A stretch of 64,000 bases of DNA from JALZKA01 sp963753385 (GCA_963753385.1 CAVWCC010000008.1:682001-746000), one strand, 5' to 3'. Numbered from the stretch's first letter, positions 29,048 through 38,973 are shown. The notes: generated from the sequence alone by a model not told the origin. Numbers and translations are program-made.

Positions 29048-29680
29048 GTGGCCGTGAGCACGGAGCACGAAGAGCGCGAGCATTTCCTGCACGCCCTGGG
29101 CGGGCGGCACGGGATCGTGGACTCGGGGCTGCCGGGGTTGGCGTTCGTGATCGCCTACACGGCGAGCGGCCAGGAGCTGAACGTGGCGATCTGGTCGGCG
29201 ATTGGAGTGGGCGCGGTGCTCTTCGCGATTCGCATTGTGAGGAGGGAGACGCTCCAGTTCGCGCTGGCGGGGTTCGTCGGGGTCGCGATCGCCGCGTTCA
29301 TCGCCAACCAGACGGGGCGGGCCGAGGACTTCTTCCTCCCGGGCCTGTTCCTCAACCTGGCCTATGCGGCCGCCTACCTGATCTCGATCGCGATCCGCTG
29401 GCCGCTGCTCGGGGTGATCGTCGGGCCGCTCAACGGGGAGGGGATGGAGTGGCGGAACGATCCCGAGCGGCTGCGGTTGTATTCGCGAGCGAGCTGGATC
29501 TGGGTCGGTGTGTTCACGCTGCGGCTCGCCGTCCAGCTGCCGCTCTACTTCGCCGACGAACTGGTGGCGCTCGGTGTGGCGAAGACCGCGATGGGCTTCC
29601 CGGTGTTCGCGCTCGCGGCATGGCTCTCGTATCTCGTGCTGCGCGAGGGGGGCTGGCGGCTCAACCGCCAGCCGTCCTGA
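29048..29680 (+). CDS. DUF3159 family membrane protein
   Basis: About 210 residues with six membrane segments. The N-terminal LHALGGRHGIVDSGLPGLAF and the later YFADELVALGVAKTAMGFPV are characteristic of DUF3159, an uncharacterised actinobacterial family. Two in-frame GTG codons (29048 and 29054) are possible starts. It lies between recO and dgt on the same strand. Confidence 0.83.
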   Translation: MAVSTEHEEREHFLHALGGRHGIVDSGLPGLAFVIAYTASGQELNVAIWSAIGVGAVLFAIRIVRRETLQFALAGFVGVAIAAFIANQTGRAEDFFLPGLFLNLAYAAAYLISIAIRWPLLGVIVGPLNGEGMEWRNDPERLRLYSRASWIWVGVFTLRLAVQLPLYFADELVALGVAKTAMGFPVFALAAWLSYLVLREGGWRLNRQPS

Positions 29681-29683
29681 GCC

Positions 29684-29689
29684 TATGCT
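29684..29689 (+). promoter_or_regulatory. -10 hexamer TATGCT before dgt
   Basis: TATGCT ends six bases before the dgt GTG (spacer CGTCTC); predicted leaderless start. Confidence 0.5.
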
Positions 29690-29695
29690 CGTCTC

Positions 29696-30725
29696 GTGAA
29701 GGCCGACAGCGCGGTGAGCGAGCACGAGCAGCGCACGCGGCGCTGGGAGGCGGAGTACCTGTGGGAGCTCGCGACGCCGTCGTACCCGGCGGTGCGACGC
29801 GAGCCGGAGCCGGACAGCGAGGTGCGCACGCCGTTCCAGCGGGATCGCGACCGGATCGTGCACTCGAAGGCGTTCCGGCGGCTGAAGCACAAGACGCAGG
29901 TGTTCATCGCGCCGGAGGGGGACCATTACCGGACGCGGCTCACTCACACGCTCGAGACGTGTCAGATCGCGCGGACTGCGGCGCGGGCGCTGGGGCTGAA
30001 CGAGGACCTGACGGAAGCGATCGGGCTGGGTCACGATCTGGGGCATCCGCCGTTCGGCCATATCGGCGAGGAGGCGCTCGATGAGGCGCTCCAGGAGCGG
30101 ACGGGCAGGCGGTTCCGCCACAACGAGCAGTCGCTGCGGGTGGTGGACGTGCTCGAGCGCGACGGGCAGGGGCTCAACCTGACCGAGCAGGTGCGCGACG
30201 GGATCCTCAATCACACGGGCTCGGCCAAGCCGGCGACGCTCGAGGGCCGGATCGTGCGGCTGGTCGATCGGGTGGCGTACATCAACCACGACATCGACGA
30301 TGCGATCAGGGCCCGGATCATCGGCGCGGAGGATCTGCCGCGGGCGGAGATCGAGCTGTTGGGCGAGACGGGGTCGGAGCGGATCGACACGCTGGTGCGG
30401 GACATCGTCGCGAGGTCGCGCGAGGCCGGCGATATCGAGCAGAGCGATGAGGTTGGCGGGGCGATGCTGCGGCTGCGCAAGTTCATGTTCCAGCGCGTCT
30501 ATCTGGGCCCCGAGGCGCGCTCCGAGCACGAGCGGGTCCAGCGGGCGCTGCGGGCTCTGTTCGAGCACTATCTGGAGCATCCGGAGGAGGTTCCCGGGGG
30601 CGACGTGGAGCGGCGCGGATGAGGATTCCGTGACGCGGGCGGTCGACTACATCGCCGGGATGACCGACCGGTTCGCGATCGCGACGTTCCGGCGGCTCGC
30701 GCTGCCGGAGGAGTCGCGGCTCTAG
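29696..30725 (+). CDS. dgt: deoxyguanosinetriphosphate triphosphohydrolase-like protein, frameshifted
   Basis: HD-domain dNTPase that strips triphosphate from dNTPs. RTPFQRDRDRIVHSKAFRRL opens the domain. Metal ligands are in RLTHTLETCQIAR, IGLGHDLGHPPFGHIGEE and LEGRIVRLVDRVAYINHDID. The frame ends early at 30622 because of one extra C near 30614; without it the protein continues DEDSVTRAVDYIAGMTDRFA to LALPEESRL at 30725, the expected C-terminus (about 342 residues). Confidence 0.9.
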
Positions 30726-30733
30726 CACTCATC

Positions 30734-30739
30734 TAGGTT
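30734..30739 (+). promoter_or_regulatory. -10 hexamer TAGGTT before dnaG
   Basis: TAGGTT is followed by six bases (TGATCC) and the dnaG GTG. Confidence 0.5.
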
Positions 30740-30745
30740 TGATCC

Positions 30746-32549
30746 GTGGCGCGGTTCTCGCAGGAGTCGATCGAACGGGTGAAGGACGCGACCGACATCG
30801 TCGAGATCGTGTCGGCGTACACGGAGCTGCGGCGGTCGGGCCAGCGGTTGACCGGGCTGTGCCCGTTCCACGACGAGCGGACGCCGTCCTTCTCCGTGAA
30901 CCCCGCGGAGAAGGTGTACCACTGCTTCGGCTGCGGGGTGGGCGGTGACGTGTTCACGTTCGTCGAGGAGAAGGAGGGGCTGGCGTTCGCGGATGCGGTG
31001 GAGGCACTCGCGGACAGGTACGGGGTGGAGGTCGAGCGCGAGGAGGAGGACCCGCGGGCCGAGGAGGCGCGGAAGCGGCGGGCTCGGCTGGTCGAGCTGC
31101 TGGATCGGACGGCGGCGTTCTACGCGGCGTATCTGTGGGAGTCGGACGAGGCGAAGAAGGCGCGGGAGTACCTGCTGGGGCGGGGTCTAGGCGAGGAGGT
31201 GTTGCGTGAGTTCGGTGTGGGCTTCGCGCCGAACAAGTGGGACACGGTCTATCTGCGCGGGCAGCAGGCCGGGTTCTCGGTCGACGAGCTGGTCGCGTCG
31301 GGCTTGGTGAAGAAGGGGACGAAGGGCGGCTGGCTGGACCACTTCCGGGCGCGGATCATGTTCCCGATCAGGGACGCGCGGGGGAGGATGCAGGGGCTTG
31401 GCGGCAGGGCGACGAGGGAGAATCAGCGGGCGAAGTACGTGAACTCGCCGGAGGGCGAGCTGTATCGCAAGAGCAGGACGCTGTACGGGATCGAGCGGGC
31501 GAGGAGCGCGATCGCGAAGGCCGGCCGAGCGGTCGTGGTGGAGGGGTATACGGATGTAATCGCGGCGCACCAGGCCGGTGTGGGGGAGACGGTCGCCGTG
31601 ATGGGGACGGCGATCACGCCCGAGCAGGTGAAGCTGCTGTCGGCCTACTCCGAGGAGGTGGTGCTGGCGCTCGACGCGGACCGGGCGGGGCGGGAGGCGA
31701 TGCTCCGTGCGCAGCGGGTGGCGGCGGGCAAGCGTGTCCGGCTTCGCGTCGTGTCGATGCCGGAGGGTGAGGATCCGGCGGACATGCTGGCCGGCGAGAC
31801 GCCGGGGTCGAAGGGGGCGGAGCGGTTCTCGGGGCTGGTCGACTCGGCGGTGGACCTGCCGGCGTTCCACGTGCGGACTTTGCTCGACGAGGCTGACTTG
31901 GGCTCGCCGGCGGGCAGGGACCGGGCGCTCGACGAGGTGGTTCCGGTCCTGGCGGCCATGGGCGACTCAATCACGCGCGAGGAGCTGGTGCGCGAGGTCG
32001 GGGGGCGGCTGGATGCCGACCCGGCGCTGGTCTCGAGGCGGCTGGCGGCGGCGGAGCGGGGGCGGGGTGGACGTTCAGCTCCGGCGGAGCTCGGCGCGGC
32101 CGCGGCGAAGGCGCCGGAGAAGCCGCGCGCGCTGAGCGCGACCGAGCTGCGGGAGCAGGCGCTGCTCGCGATGTGCATCGCTGCGCCGGCGCATGGGCGG
32201 GATTATCTGGAGCGGCTGCGGGGTGAGCAGTTGAGCTCGCCGGTGATGCGCCGGGTCCGGGATTGGCTCGCGGAGCATCTCGAGCATCCGCGTGAGGGCC
32301 TGCCGCGCGACGACGAGGAATTGGCGGATGCGGTGACACAGCTGGTGGTGCGGGCGCAGCGCGAGCCGGCGAGCCCGGAGGCGATGGAGCTCAACTTCCT
32401 GCTGCTCGAGAAGGCGGCGGTGGAACGGGAGATCGCGGCCGCCGAGGCGAACGGTGGCGAGCCCGCCGGTCGAGCTCCAGAAGCACCGCGCGGAGCTAGC
32501 CGAACGGATCGCCCATCACCAAAACGTGACGCCAAAGTCACGGAAGTGA
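30746..32549 (+). CDS. dnaG: DNA primase, frameshifted near the 3' end
   Basis: Makes RNA primers for replication. The N-terminal CHC2 zinc finger is LCPFHDERTPSFSV ... HCFGCGVGGDVF. The TOPRIM domain has AVVVEGYTDVIAAHQAG and VLALDADRAGREAM. The C-terminal helicase-binding domain follows. At 32462-32464 one extra C throws the frame onto an artificial extension; without it the protein ends ELQKHRAELAERIAHHQNVT... at 32549, about 600 residues, the normal size. Confidence 0.94.
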
Positions 32550-32600
32550 CACGAACATACGTTCGCGTTTTCCGTCCGGTCCGGCCCGGAAAATCCAGGC

Positions 32601-33159
32601 ATGGACAGGGATCGGTTGCAGGCGTACCTGGATCAGGGTCTCTCGCAACGAGAGATCGCGCAAGCCGTCGGTGTCTCGCGTTCAACCGTGAGCTACTGGA
32701 TCGGGCGTCACGGCCTCTCGCTGCCCCGTGCTGTAAGGCGGGCGCAGGTCGAGCAAGCTCTTCGCGAGGGCCGGAGCCATGTGATCCGAACTTGCCGCCG
32801 ACACGGCGAGACCGAGTTCGCACTCGTCGGGTTCGGAACGACGCCCACGCTGCAAGCTCTGTCGAGCCGAAGCCGTCGCCCGCCGGCGCAGGAAGGTGAA
32901 GGAGCTGCTGATCGAGGAAGCGGGTGGCCGGTGTCAGCTATGTGGCTACGACGAATGCATCGCCGCGCTGGAGTTCCACCACGTCGACCCGAAGACGAAG
33001 TCGTTCGGCGTCGCGCAGAACGGGATCACACGATCCATCGAGCGCGTCCGTGCTGAAGTCAAGAAATGCGTCCTGCTGTGCGCGAACTGCCATGCCGCGG
33101 TCGAGGTCGGCTTCAAGAAGCTTCCCGTAAAGTTAGGGCCGATCGCGGATCCGAACTAG
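32601..33159 (+). CDS. HNH endonuclease with N-terminal helix-turn-helix, frameshifted
   Basis: The N-terminus is a resolvase-like HTH (REIAQAVGVSRSTVSYW). After one extra G at 32829-32831 is removed, it runs VGSERRPRCKLCRAEAV into a complete HNH domain: CQLCGYDECIAALEFHHVDP and VLLCANCHAAVEVG. Length about 185. Such stand-alone HTH-HNH proteins are common in actinobacteria, sometimes as homing-type nucleases. It ends 9 bases before a 22-bp palindrome and 28 bases before tRNA-Asn. Confidence 0.8.
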
Positions 33160-33167
33160 CGATTTTC

Positions 33168-33189
33168 GGATTACACGATCGTGTAATCC
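33168..33189. repeat. 22-bp perfect palindrome overlapping the tRNA-Asn 5' end
   Basis: The bases from 33168 to 33189 (GGATTACACGA and its exact complement) are self-complementary without a loop. Perfect symmetry without spacer is typical of a dimeric-protein binding site rather than an RNA hairpin. The right edge covers the first three bases of the tRNA. Confidence 0.7.
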
Positions 33190-33258
33190 CGGGTAGCTCA
33201 ATGGCAGAGCGTTCGCCTGTTAAGCGAAGGGTTGTCGGTTCGAGTCCGACCCCGGGAG
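33187..33258 (+). tRNA. tRNA-Asn (GTT)
   Basis: Acceptor stem TCCCGGG/CCCGGGA, D-arm GCTC...GAGC, anticodon stem TTCGC/GCGAA with loop CTGTTAA (anticodon GTT), and T-arm GTCGGTTCGAGTCCGAC. CCA is not encoded. It is flanked by an HNH gene on the left and directly abuts the stop codon of a glycosyltransferase on the right. Confidence 0.95.
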
Positions 33259-34480
33259 CTAGGGGTTCGAATCGCTGGTTGAGTTTCGTTCGAATCCGAA
33301 TCGCTCGACCAGCTTCGCCCCGGATGCAGCGCCATCATGAGTGGCCGCCCAAGCGGCCACTTCACCCGCCCGCGCACGGAACGACTTGTCCCCGAGCATC
33401 CGCCGCACGCTCAGCCGCAGTGTCCGCTCGCCCAGTAACCGCCACGGCAGCGACAGCCCCACGCCCGCCCAGCCGACCCGCGCGCCGTTCTCCGCCATGT
33501 CGCCGACCGCAGGGCAGCACAGGACCGGCGCGCCGTGCGCCAGCGCCCGCGCCACCGTCCCATGCCCGCCATGGCACACCACCAGGTCCGCCTCGGCCAT
33601 CAGCTGCGAATAGCGAAGCCACCCATACAACCGCGCGTTCTGCAGGAACCTCGATCCCCTCGGCCGGGACATGCCCGTTCGTCGTCGCCACCACCCGCAC
33701 CGGCTCATCCGCAAGCGCCGCGCAGCGCCACCCGCACCAGCCGGCACTCCGGATCCTGCGCCGTCGATGGCGCCACCAGCACCAGCGGCGCCTCGCCCTC
33801 CGGCACCTCGACATCCGGATACTCCGTCTCGAACTCCATCGGCCCCGTCACGTGCACATGCGGCGGCCACTCCCGCGGGTACTCGAGCTGCGGGTACGTC
33901 GCCACCAGCGCAAGCCCCTCGCTCGTCCCCCCATGAAACCGGTCCAGCGCCGGCAGCCCCACCTTCTTCCGTTCCCCGTTCAGCTCGTCCCGCCCCCGCC
34001 GCAACCCCGCCTCGAGCACCGGCCGCGGCGCCGTCCACAGCCACCTGCCGACGGCCGTGCGCGGAAGCCGCGCCCCGCCGAACGCGAAGAACGGCAAACC
34101 CGGCGCATGCTCGGGGAACACGTGCGGGATCAGCGTCGCCCACGGCACCCCGGCCCGCTCAGCCGCGAGCGCCGGCGCCAGGGTGAGGATGTCGTTCACC
34201 ACGACATCCGGCCGCAGCTCCTCCAACAGCGGGAGCAGCGCCACCGCCGCATCACCGGCCGCCGGCCCGTCCCCGTCGTGCGGGGCGAACACCCGGTACT
34301 CCTCGGCGGCGTGGAACTCCACGCCCACCTCGCCCGAGCACCTCCCGCCACTTCTCCCACGTCTCGAACACCACCCGATGCCCCCGCTCGCGAAGCGCCC
34401 GGCCCAGCGCGATCGCCGGGAAGCGTATGCCCGGGATCGCCGAACGCGGCGATCAGCACCGTCAGCTCCCGTCCGCTCAC
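33259..34480 (-). pseudogene. UDP-glycosyltransferase (GT1, macrolide/MGT type), four frameshifts
   Basis: Read across frames, the product is a GT1 glycosyltransferase of about 405 residues. It begins VSGRELTVLIAAFGDPGH, continues RFPAIALGRALRERGHRVVF, has VVNDILTLAPALAAERAGVP, and near the end the nucleotide-sugar motif EADLVVCHGGHGTVARALAH and ALCCPAVGD-like PVLCCPAVGDMAEN. Extra single bases lie near 34426, 34334, 33718 and 33643. Four breaks in one gene are more than in any neighbour, so true decay is possible as well as sequence error. The stop (33259) touches the tRNA-Asn gene. Confidence 0.75.
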
Positions 34481-34563
34481 ACCGGCCACCCGGCCTGCAA
34501 CATCTCTCCCCGCCACGCCCCGGCCACTCGACTTCCGCGCAACGCGCCGCTATCCCTAAGCAC

Positions 34564-35079
34564 GTGAGACGGACCCGCGAGCGACCCACGTACAGGCTGC
34601 GCATGGCCGTCGAGGCGCTGCCGCGCCACACGAAGGAAGCGATGCTCCGCGGCATCGACACGAACCGGATCATCGTCGGCGCCTACGTCGACTCCGAGTC
34701 CGGCGGCATCTGCCCGATGCTCGCCGCCCACCGGAACGGCGGCCGCACAAGCGTCGCCAGCTTCGCCCGCGCCTGGGATGAGTTCACCAACGCAAAGCGG
34801 CCTCGCCGCGCGACCCGCCGCGAGGTCCGCACCCTCCGCTCGCTCCTCGAATGGTCGCTCGGCACCTCCAGCGAGCTGCCCTCCGGCTCGATCGCCGAGG
34901 CCGCCGCTCAGATCCGCGCCGAGCGCGAGCAGTCCCGCTGCGCGAGCTTCCCGTCCGTCGCCGAGCCGCAGGTCGACCCGGCGAAGATTCGGGTCACTCG
35001 TTCCAAGGACGTTCTCACCGCGGCCGAGGAGCAGCTCGCCGACCGCGCCCGCGAGCTCGCCGGCACGTCCTCCGGCTGA
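34564..35079 (+). CDS. conserved hypothetical protein
   Basis: About 171 residues from GTG 34564 (or ATG 34603). The N-terminal half, MAVEALPRHTKEAMLRGI and DTNRIIVGAYVDSESGGICP, reads like a compact soluble domain; the C-terminal half is Arg/Glu-rich and helical (VLTAAEEQLADRARELAG). No family is recognised. It lies between the broken glycosyltransferase (divergent) and an SDR gene (convergent). Confidence 0.6.
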   Translation: MRRTRERPTYRLRMAVEALPRHTKEAMLRGIDTNRIIVGAYVDSESGGICPMLAAHRNGGRTSVASFARAWDEFTNAKRPRRATRREVRTLRSLLEWSLGTSSELPSGSIAEAAAQIRAEREQSRCASFPSVAEPQVDPAKIRVTRSKDVLTAAEEQLADRARELAGTSSG

Positions 35080-35095
35080 CCGAGCCTCCGCCGCG

Positions 35096-35833
35096 CTAGA
35101 CACCCATCTGCTGCCCGGAATCACCCGGGCGCAGGAACACGATCTCCGGCACGAGACACGCCTTCGACGTCCGCAGCAGGAACCGGACCGACTCCGCGAT
35201 GTCCTCGGAGGTGATCATGTCGCTCGCATCGACCTGACCCTTGACGAAGTCGGTCATCGGCGTGTCCACGAACGCCGGCGCCAGCGCCGTCACCTGGATC
35301 CCCTGGCCGTCCACTTCCTTCTGCGTCGCCTGGCTGAACCCGATCACCGCCGCCTTCGTCGCCGAATAGACCGAGAGCCACGCCTGTCCCGACTTCCCGG
35401 CAACCGAGGCCATGTTGACGATCAGCGCCTTCCCATGCTCGGCCCCGGCCTCCCGAAGCATCGGCAGCCCCTCGCGCGTCGCCAGGATCAACCCCCGCAG
35501 GTTCGCGCCGAGCTGGATGTCGAGCTTCTTCGCCGTGATCTGGTCCATCGCCTCGCCGATGCCCACCCCGGCGCTGTTGACCAGCACGTCCAGCCGCCCG
35601 AACCGGTCGCGATGGGCACTCACGAGCGCCACGACCTCGTCCTCATCACCCATCTGCGCCGGATGCGCCAGCACCTCAAGCCCCTCCGAGCGGAGCACGT
35701 CCGCCGCCGCCTCGAGCTTGTCCGGACGCCGGGCCGAGACCGTCACCCCATAGCCGTCCTGGCCGAGCGCGCGAGCGATCGCAAGCCCGATGCCGCTCGA
35801 ACCTCCGGTAACCAGCGCCGCCCGGTCAGCCAC
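35096..35833 (-). CDS. short-chain dehydrogenase/reductase
   Basis: 245 residues of the classical SDR family. The cofactor motif is ALVTGGSSGIGLAIARAL, the NAG motif is VLVNSAGVGIG, and the catalytic Ser is in MASVAGKSG with YSATK as the Tyr-Lys pair. ARRPDK after the second strand suggests NADP(H). GTG at 35833 is chosen because GAAGGAG lies at the right distance. Substrate unknown. Confidence 0.88.
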   Translation of the reverse strand: MADRAALVTGGSSGIGLAIARALGQDGYGVTVSARRPDKLEAAADVLRSEGLEVLAHPAQMGDEDEVVALVSAHRDRFGRLDVLVNSAGVGIGEAMDQITAKKLDIQLGANLRGLILATREGLPMLREAGAEHGKALIVNMASVAGKSGQAWLSVYSATKAAVIGFSQATQKEVDGQGIQVTALAPAFVDTPMTDFVKGQVDASDMITSEDIAESVRFLLRTSKACLVPEIVFLRPGDSGQQMGV

Positions 35834-35957
35834 GTCTCGCTCCTTCTCATCGCCCAGCCCGCGTAGCGCGGATCGAGACGGCACCCTAGCGGCGCGGCAT
35901 CGGCGGCCGCACGCAGCTTAGGGGTGCGTTTATCCGCCCTCTCTACGATGTCCCGTC

Positions 35958-36953
35958 GTGATTCGACCGGACCAGCGCGCCGCGCGCATCCTCCCGGCCG
36001 CCCTGGCCATCGCCGCAAGCGCGACGCTGCTCGGCGCCTGCGGCGGCGACGACGAGCCCGAGGCGACGGGCGACGAGCCCGTCTCCGCTCCCGCCGCCGG
36101 CGAATTCCCAAAGCCTTCGGGGAGCCTCGAGGACCTCGTCTCTGAGGTCGGCTCCACCGACGAGATCGTTGCGAGCCAGTCCGGGGGCACCTTCGAACCG
36201 GGCGACGAGCGCTTCGGCTTTGGCCTGTTCGAGGTCGGAGGCGCCCAGATCACCGACGCCACGGTCGCGATCTACGCCGAGCACCAGCAGGCGGGTGAAG
36301 TGCTCGGCCCATTCCCCGCGCGAGTCGAGAGCCTCGAGACGGACCCCGAGTTCGTCGCACAGACGACCTCCGAGGACGACGCCAAGGTCGTTTACGTCGC
36401 CGACGTGCCGTTCGACGAGCCTGGCGAATGGCGCCTCGCGGCCGTGATCGACCAGCCCGACGGTCCGGTTGCCACGTTGCTGACCACCAGCGTCCTGGTC
36501 GACGAGTACAAGGACATCCCAAACGTCGGCGATCCGGCGCCGAGCGTCCACACCCCGACGCTCGCCGAGGTCGGGGGCGACGCCGAGTCGATCGACACCC
36601 GCGTCCCGCCCAGCACCATGCACAGCGATGACCTGGCCGCCGTTCTCGGCCAGGTGCCCGTCGTCCTCCTCTTCGCAACCCCGGCCCTCTGCCAGAGCCG
36701 CGTCTGCGGTCCCGTCGTCGACGTCGCCGAGCAGGTCAAGGCCGAGTACGGCGACGATGCCGCGTTCATCCACCAGGAGATCTGGGTCGACAACGTCCTC
36801 GGGGAGAAGCTGCGCCCGCAGGTCGACGCCTACGGCCTCCGGAGCGAGCCCTGGCTGTTCGTGATCGACAAGAACGGCGAGGTCACCACCCGGATCGAGG
36901 GCGCGTTCAGCGTCTCGGAGCTCGAGAAGGCGCTCCAGCCGCTCACCAGCTGA
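35958..36953 (+). CDS. lipoprotein with thioredoxin-like domain
   Basis: 331 residues. The signal peptide ends in a lipobox (LLGACGG), so the mature protein is lipid-anchored outside the cell. The first half is a beta-rich domain (FGLFEVGGAQITDATVAIYA). The second is a thioredoxin-like fold where FATPALCQSRVCGPVV carries a CxxxC pair in place of the usual CxxC, followed by EIWVDN and EPWLFVIDKNGEV. A redox or metal-handling role is possible. GTG start with TACGAT eight bases upstream. Confidence 0.75.
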   Translation: MIRPDQRAARILPAALAIAASATLLGACGGDDEPEATGDEPVSAPAAGEFPKPSGSLEDLVSEVGSTDEIVASQSGGTFEPGDERFGFGLFEVGGAQITDATVAIYAEHQQAGEVLGPFPARVESLETDPEFVAQTTSEDDAKVVYVADVPFDEPGEWRLAAVIDQPDGPVATLLTTSVLVDEYKDIPNVGDPAPSVHTPTLAEVGGDAESIDTRVPPSTMHSDDLAAVLGQVPVVLLFATPALCQSRVCGPVVDVAEQVKAEYGDDAAFIHQEIWVDNVLGEKLRPQVDAYGLRSEPWLFVIDKNGEVTTRIEGAFSVSELEKALQPLTS

Positions 36954-36971
36954 GCACTCCGGCCGACGACC

Positions 36972-36977
36972 TATGCT
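36972..36977 (+). promoter_or_regulatory. -10 hexamer TATGCT before the 36984 gene
   Basis: TATGCT followed by six bases (GACCGC) and GTG; same geometry as dgt. Confidence 0.5.
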
Positions 36978-36983
36978 GACCGC

Positions 36984-38078
36984 GTGCTCGCGGACGGCGC
37001 CCACCGGCCCACGATCGGAGACCGCGTCGAGCGAGCGATCGCCGAGCACGCGGACACGCATCCCGAGGCCGAGCCGGCTCCCGCGAAGCCCGAGCGGAAC
37101 CTCCGCCGCACGGCCTTCTGGCTCGTCGTCACCGGCGTCTCCCTCTACCTCGTCGCTCCGAGCCTGATCGAGGTCCTCTCCTCGTGGGAGGACCTCGACC
37201 GGGTCGACTGGTGGTGGTTCGCCGCGATGGTCGCCCTCCAGGCGCTCGGTTTCGGCTGCCTCTGGTACGTCCAGCGCATCGCCCTTCACGCCGTCGACTG
37301 GACGCCCGTGATCTACTCGCAGCTCGCCGGCAACGCGCTGTCGAAAGTCGCTCCCGCCGGCGGCGCGGTGGGCGGCGCCCTCCAGTACCGGATGCTGGTC
37401 GAGAGCGGCGCTCGCAAGGGGCGAGTGGCCACCGCCATCACCGCCACCAACCTCCTCACGTTCGCTGTCGTCCTCGTCCTGCCCGTGCTCGCGATCCCTG
37501 CCTTCCTCACCGGGTCGGTCGACCGCGATCTGGTAACCGCGACCCTGATCGGCCTCGGTGTGCTCCTGCTCCTCACGGCGGCGGCGATAGCGCTCCTCGC
37601 CTTCGACGAGCCTCTCGCCTGGGTCGGTCGCCGCGTGCAGGCGGTACGCAACGCCCTCCGCCGCTCATCCGAACCCCTCCGCGCACTGCCCGACCGGCTG
37701 ATCACCGAGCGCGACCGGCTGCTCGAGACCCTCGGCCCCCGCTGGGGTCGCGCCGTCGCCGGCACCGTCGCCCGCTGGGCATTCGACTACCTGACCCTCA
37801 TCGCCGCGCTCGCCGCCGTCGGCTCGCACCCCTCGCCGCTCCTCGTCCTCCTCGCATTCTGCGCCGCGCAGGTCCTCGCCCAGGTCCCGGTCACCCCGGG
37901 CGGCCTCGGGTTCGTCGAGGCCGGCCTCACCGCCACGCTCGCCCTCGCCGGCGTCTCCGCCGGCGCCGCCGTCGTCGCGACCCTGGCCTACCGACTCGTC
38001 TCCTACTGGCTGCCCCTGCCCGTCGGCCTCGCCGCCTACGCGGCGCACCGCCGCTCGCTCGCGACCGCCACCGGATGA
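36984..38078 (+). CDS. lysylphosphatidylglycerol synthase/YbhN-type transmembrane protein
   Basis: 364 residues with about eight membrane helices. NALSKVAPAGGAVGGALQYR and QVPVTPGGLGFVEAGLTATL are the two hallmark loops of the UPF0104/YbhN family, relatives of the flippase half of MprF. Family members move lipids or support envelope synthesis. The soluble aminoacyl-transferase half is absent. It overlaps the downstream MBL gene by four bases. Confidence 0.85.
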   Translation: MLADGAHRPTIGDRVERAIAEHADTHPEAEPAPAKPERNLRRTAFWLVVTGVSLYLVAPSLIEVLSSWEDLDRVDWWWFAAMVALQALGFGCLWYVQRIALHAVDWTPVIYSQLAGNALSKVAPAGGAVGGALQYRMLVESGARKGRVATAITATNLLTFAVVLVLPVLAIPAFLTGSVDRDLVTATLIGLGVLLLLTAAAIALLAFDEPLAWVGRRVQAVRNALRRSSEPLRALPDRLITERDRLLETLGPRWGRAVAGTVARWAFDYLTLIAALAAVGSHPSPLLVLLAFCAAQVLAQVPVTPGGLGFVEAGLTATLALAGVSAGAAVVATLAYRLVSYWLPLPVGLAAYAAHRRSLATATG

Positions 38079-38830
38079 CCGCCCGCATCACCTACATCGG
38101 CCATGCGACCGTGCTCATCGACCTCGGCGGCACGCGCGTGATCACCGACCCCGTCCTGCGCCCGAGAATCTTCGGCCGGATCATCAGTCGCGCCGGCGAG
38201 GAGCCCGCTCCGATCGAGCCGCCTCCCGACGCGATCCTGATCTCCCACCAGCACCCCGACCACCTCGACCTCCCGTCGCTGCGGCAGCTGGGCGCTGAGG
38301 TCCCGGTGATCGCCCCGCGCGGGAGCCGCAAACGCCTGGAGCGAGCCGGAATGAGCGCCGTGCACGAGCTCACGCCGGGGGAATCCGTCACCGCCGGCAC
38401 CGCCGAAATCCTCGCCACGCCCGCCGAGCATGACGGCCGCAGGTACCCGATCGGCCGCAAGGTCCCCGCTCTCGGCTACGAGGTGCGCGCCGCGGGCACC
38501 CGCATCTACTTCGCGGGTGACACCGACCTCTTCGACGAGATGACCGAGCTCGACGGCGTCGACGTAGCCCTGCTTCCGATCGCCGGCTGGGGGCCGAAGG
38601 CGGGGGAGGGGCACCTCGATCCCGAGCGGGCGCTCGAGGCCGCGCGACGGATCCGCCCCCGCGTCGTCATCCCGATCCACTGGGGCACGATGCTTCGGGC
38701 CGACCTGCACAGCCGCCGACCTGAGCTGCTCTCGAAGCCGGCCGAGAGGCTCCTCGCCGAGCTGGAGGAGCTGCCGGGAGTCGACGCCCACATCCTGCAG
38801 CCCGGTGAGACCTACACCCTCGATCCCTAG
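38075..38830 (+). CDS. metallo-beta-lactamase fold hydrolase (UlaG-like)
   Basis: 251 residues. Metal ligands: ISHQHPDHLDLPS (HxHxDH variant), YFAGDTDLFDEM and PIHWGTM. The N-terminus TYIGHATVLIDLGGTRVITD and the single-domain layout match UlaG-like lactonase or phosphoesterase relatives. ATG overlaps the preceding stop (ATGA), so the two genes form a unit. Confidence 0.87.
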   Translation: MTARITYIGHATVLIDLGGTRVITDPVLRPRIFGRIISRAGEEPAPIEPPPDAILISHQHPDHLDLPSLRQLGAEVPVIAPRGSRKRLERAGMSAVHELTPGESVTAGTAEILATPAEHDGRRYPIGRKVPALGYEVRAAGTRIYFAGDTDLFDEMTELDGVDVALLPIAGWGPKAGEGHLDPERALEAARRIRPRVVIPIHWGTMLRADLHSRRPELLSKPAERLLAELEELPGVDAHILQPGETYTLDP

Positions 38831-38870
38831 CCCGAAAAGCCGCCCACCGCTCGCGTTACCCTCGCGACGA

Positions 38871-38943
38871 GGGCCGGTAGCTCAGTTGGTAGAGCAGCGG
38901 ACTCATAATCCGTAGGGCGGAGGTTCGATCCCTCCCCGGCCCA
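38871..38943 (+). tRNA. tRNA with CAT anticodon (Met or Ile2)
   Basis: Acceptor stem GGGCCGG/CCGGCCC, D-arm GCTCAGTTGGTAGAGC, anticodon stem CGGA/TCCG around loop CTCATAA, and T-arm GGAGGTTCGATCCCTCC. CAT is read as Met, or as Ile if the C is modified to lysidine; the GGGCC...GGCCC acceptor resembles many tRNA-Ile2. It directly precedes the accessory island. Confidence 0.93.
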
Positions 38944-38948
38944 TAGAG

Positions 38949-38973
38949 AAAGCCCCGCTACGGCGGGGTTTTT
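38949..38973 (+). terminator. intrinsic terminator after the tRNA
   Basis: AAGCCCCGC-TACG-GCGGGGTTTTT: a six-to-eight base-pair GC stem with a tetraloop and a T5 tract, six bases after the tRNA. Confidence 0.93.

Noticed and set aside
33259..33300. Attachment-site duplication of the tRNA-Asn 3' end
   Set aside because: The nearby GGTTCGAATCG and GTTCGAATCCGAATCG resemble T-arm sequence but match the tRNA over too few bases to be a convincing att repeat.
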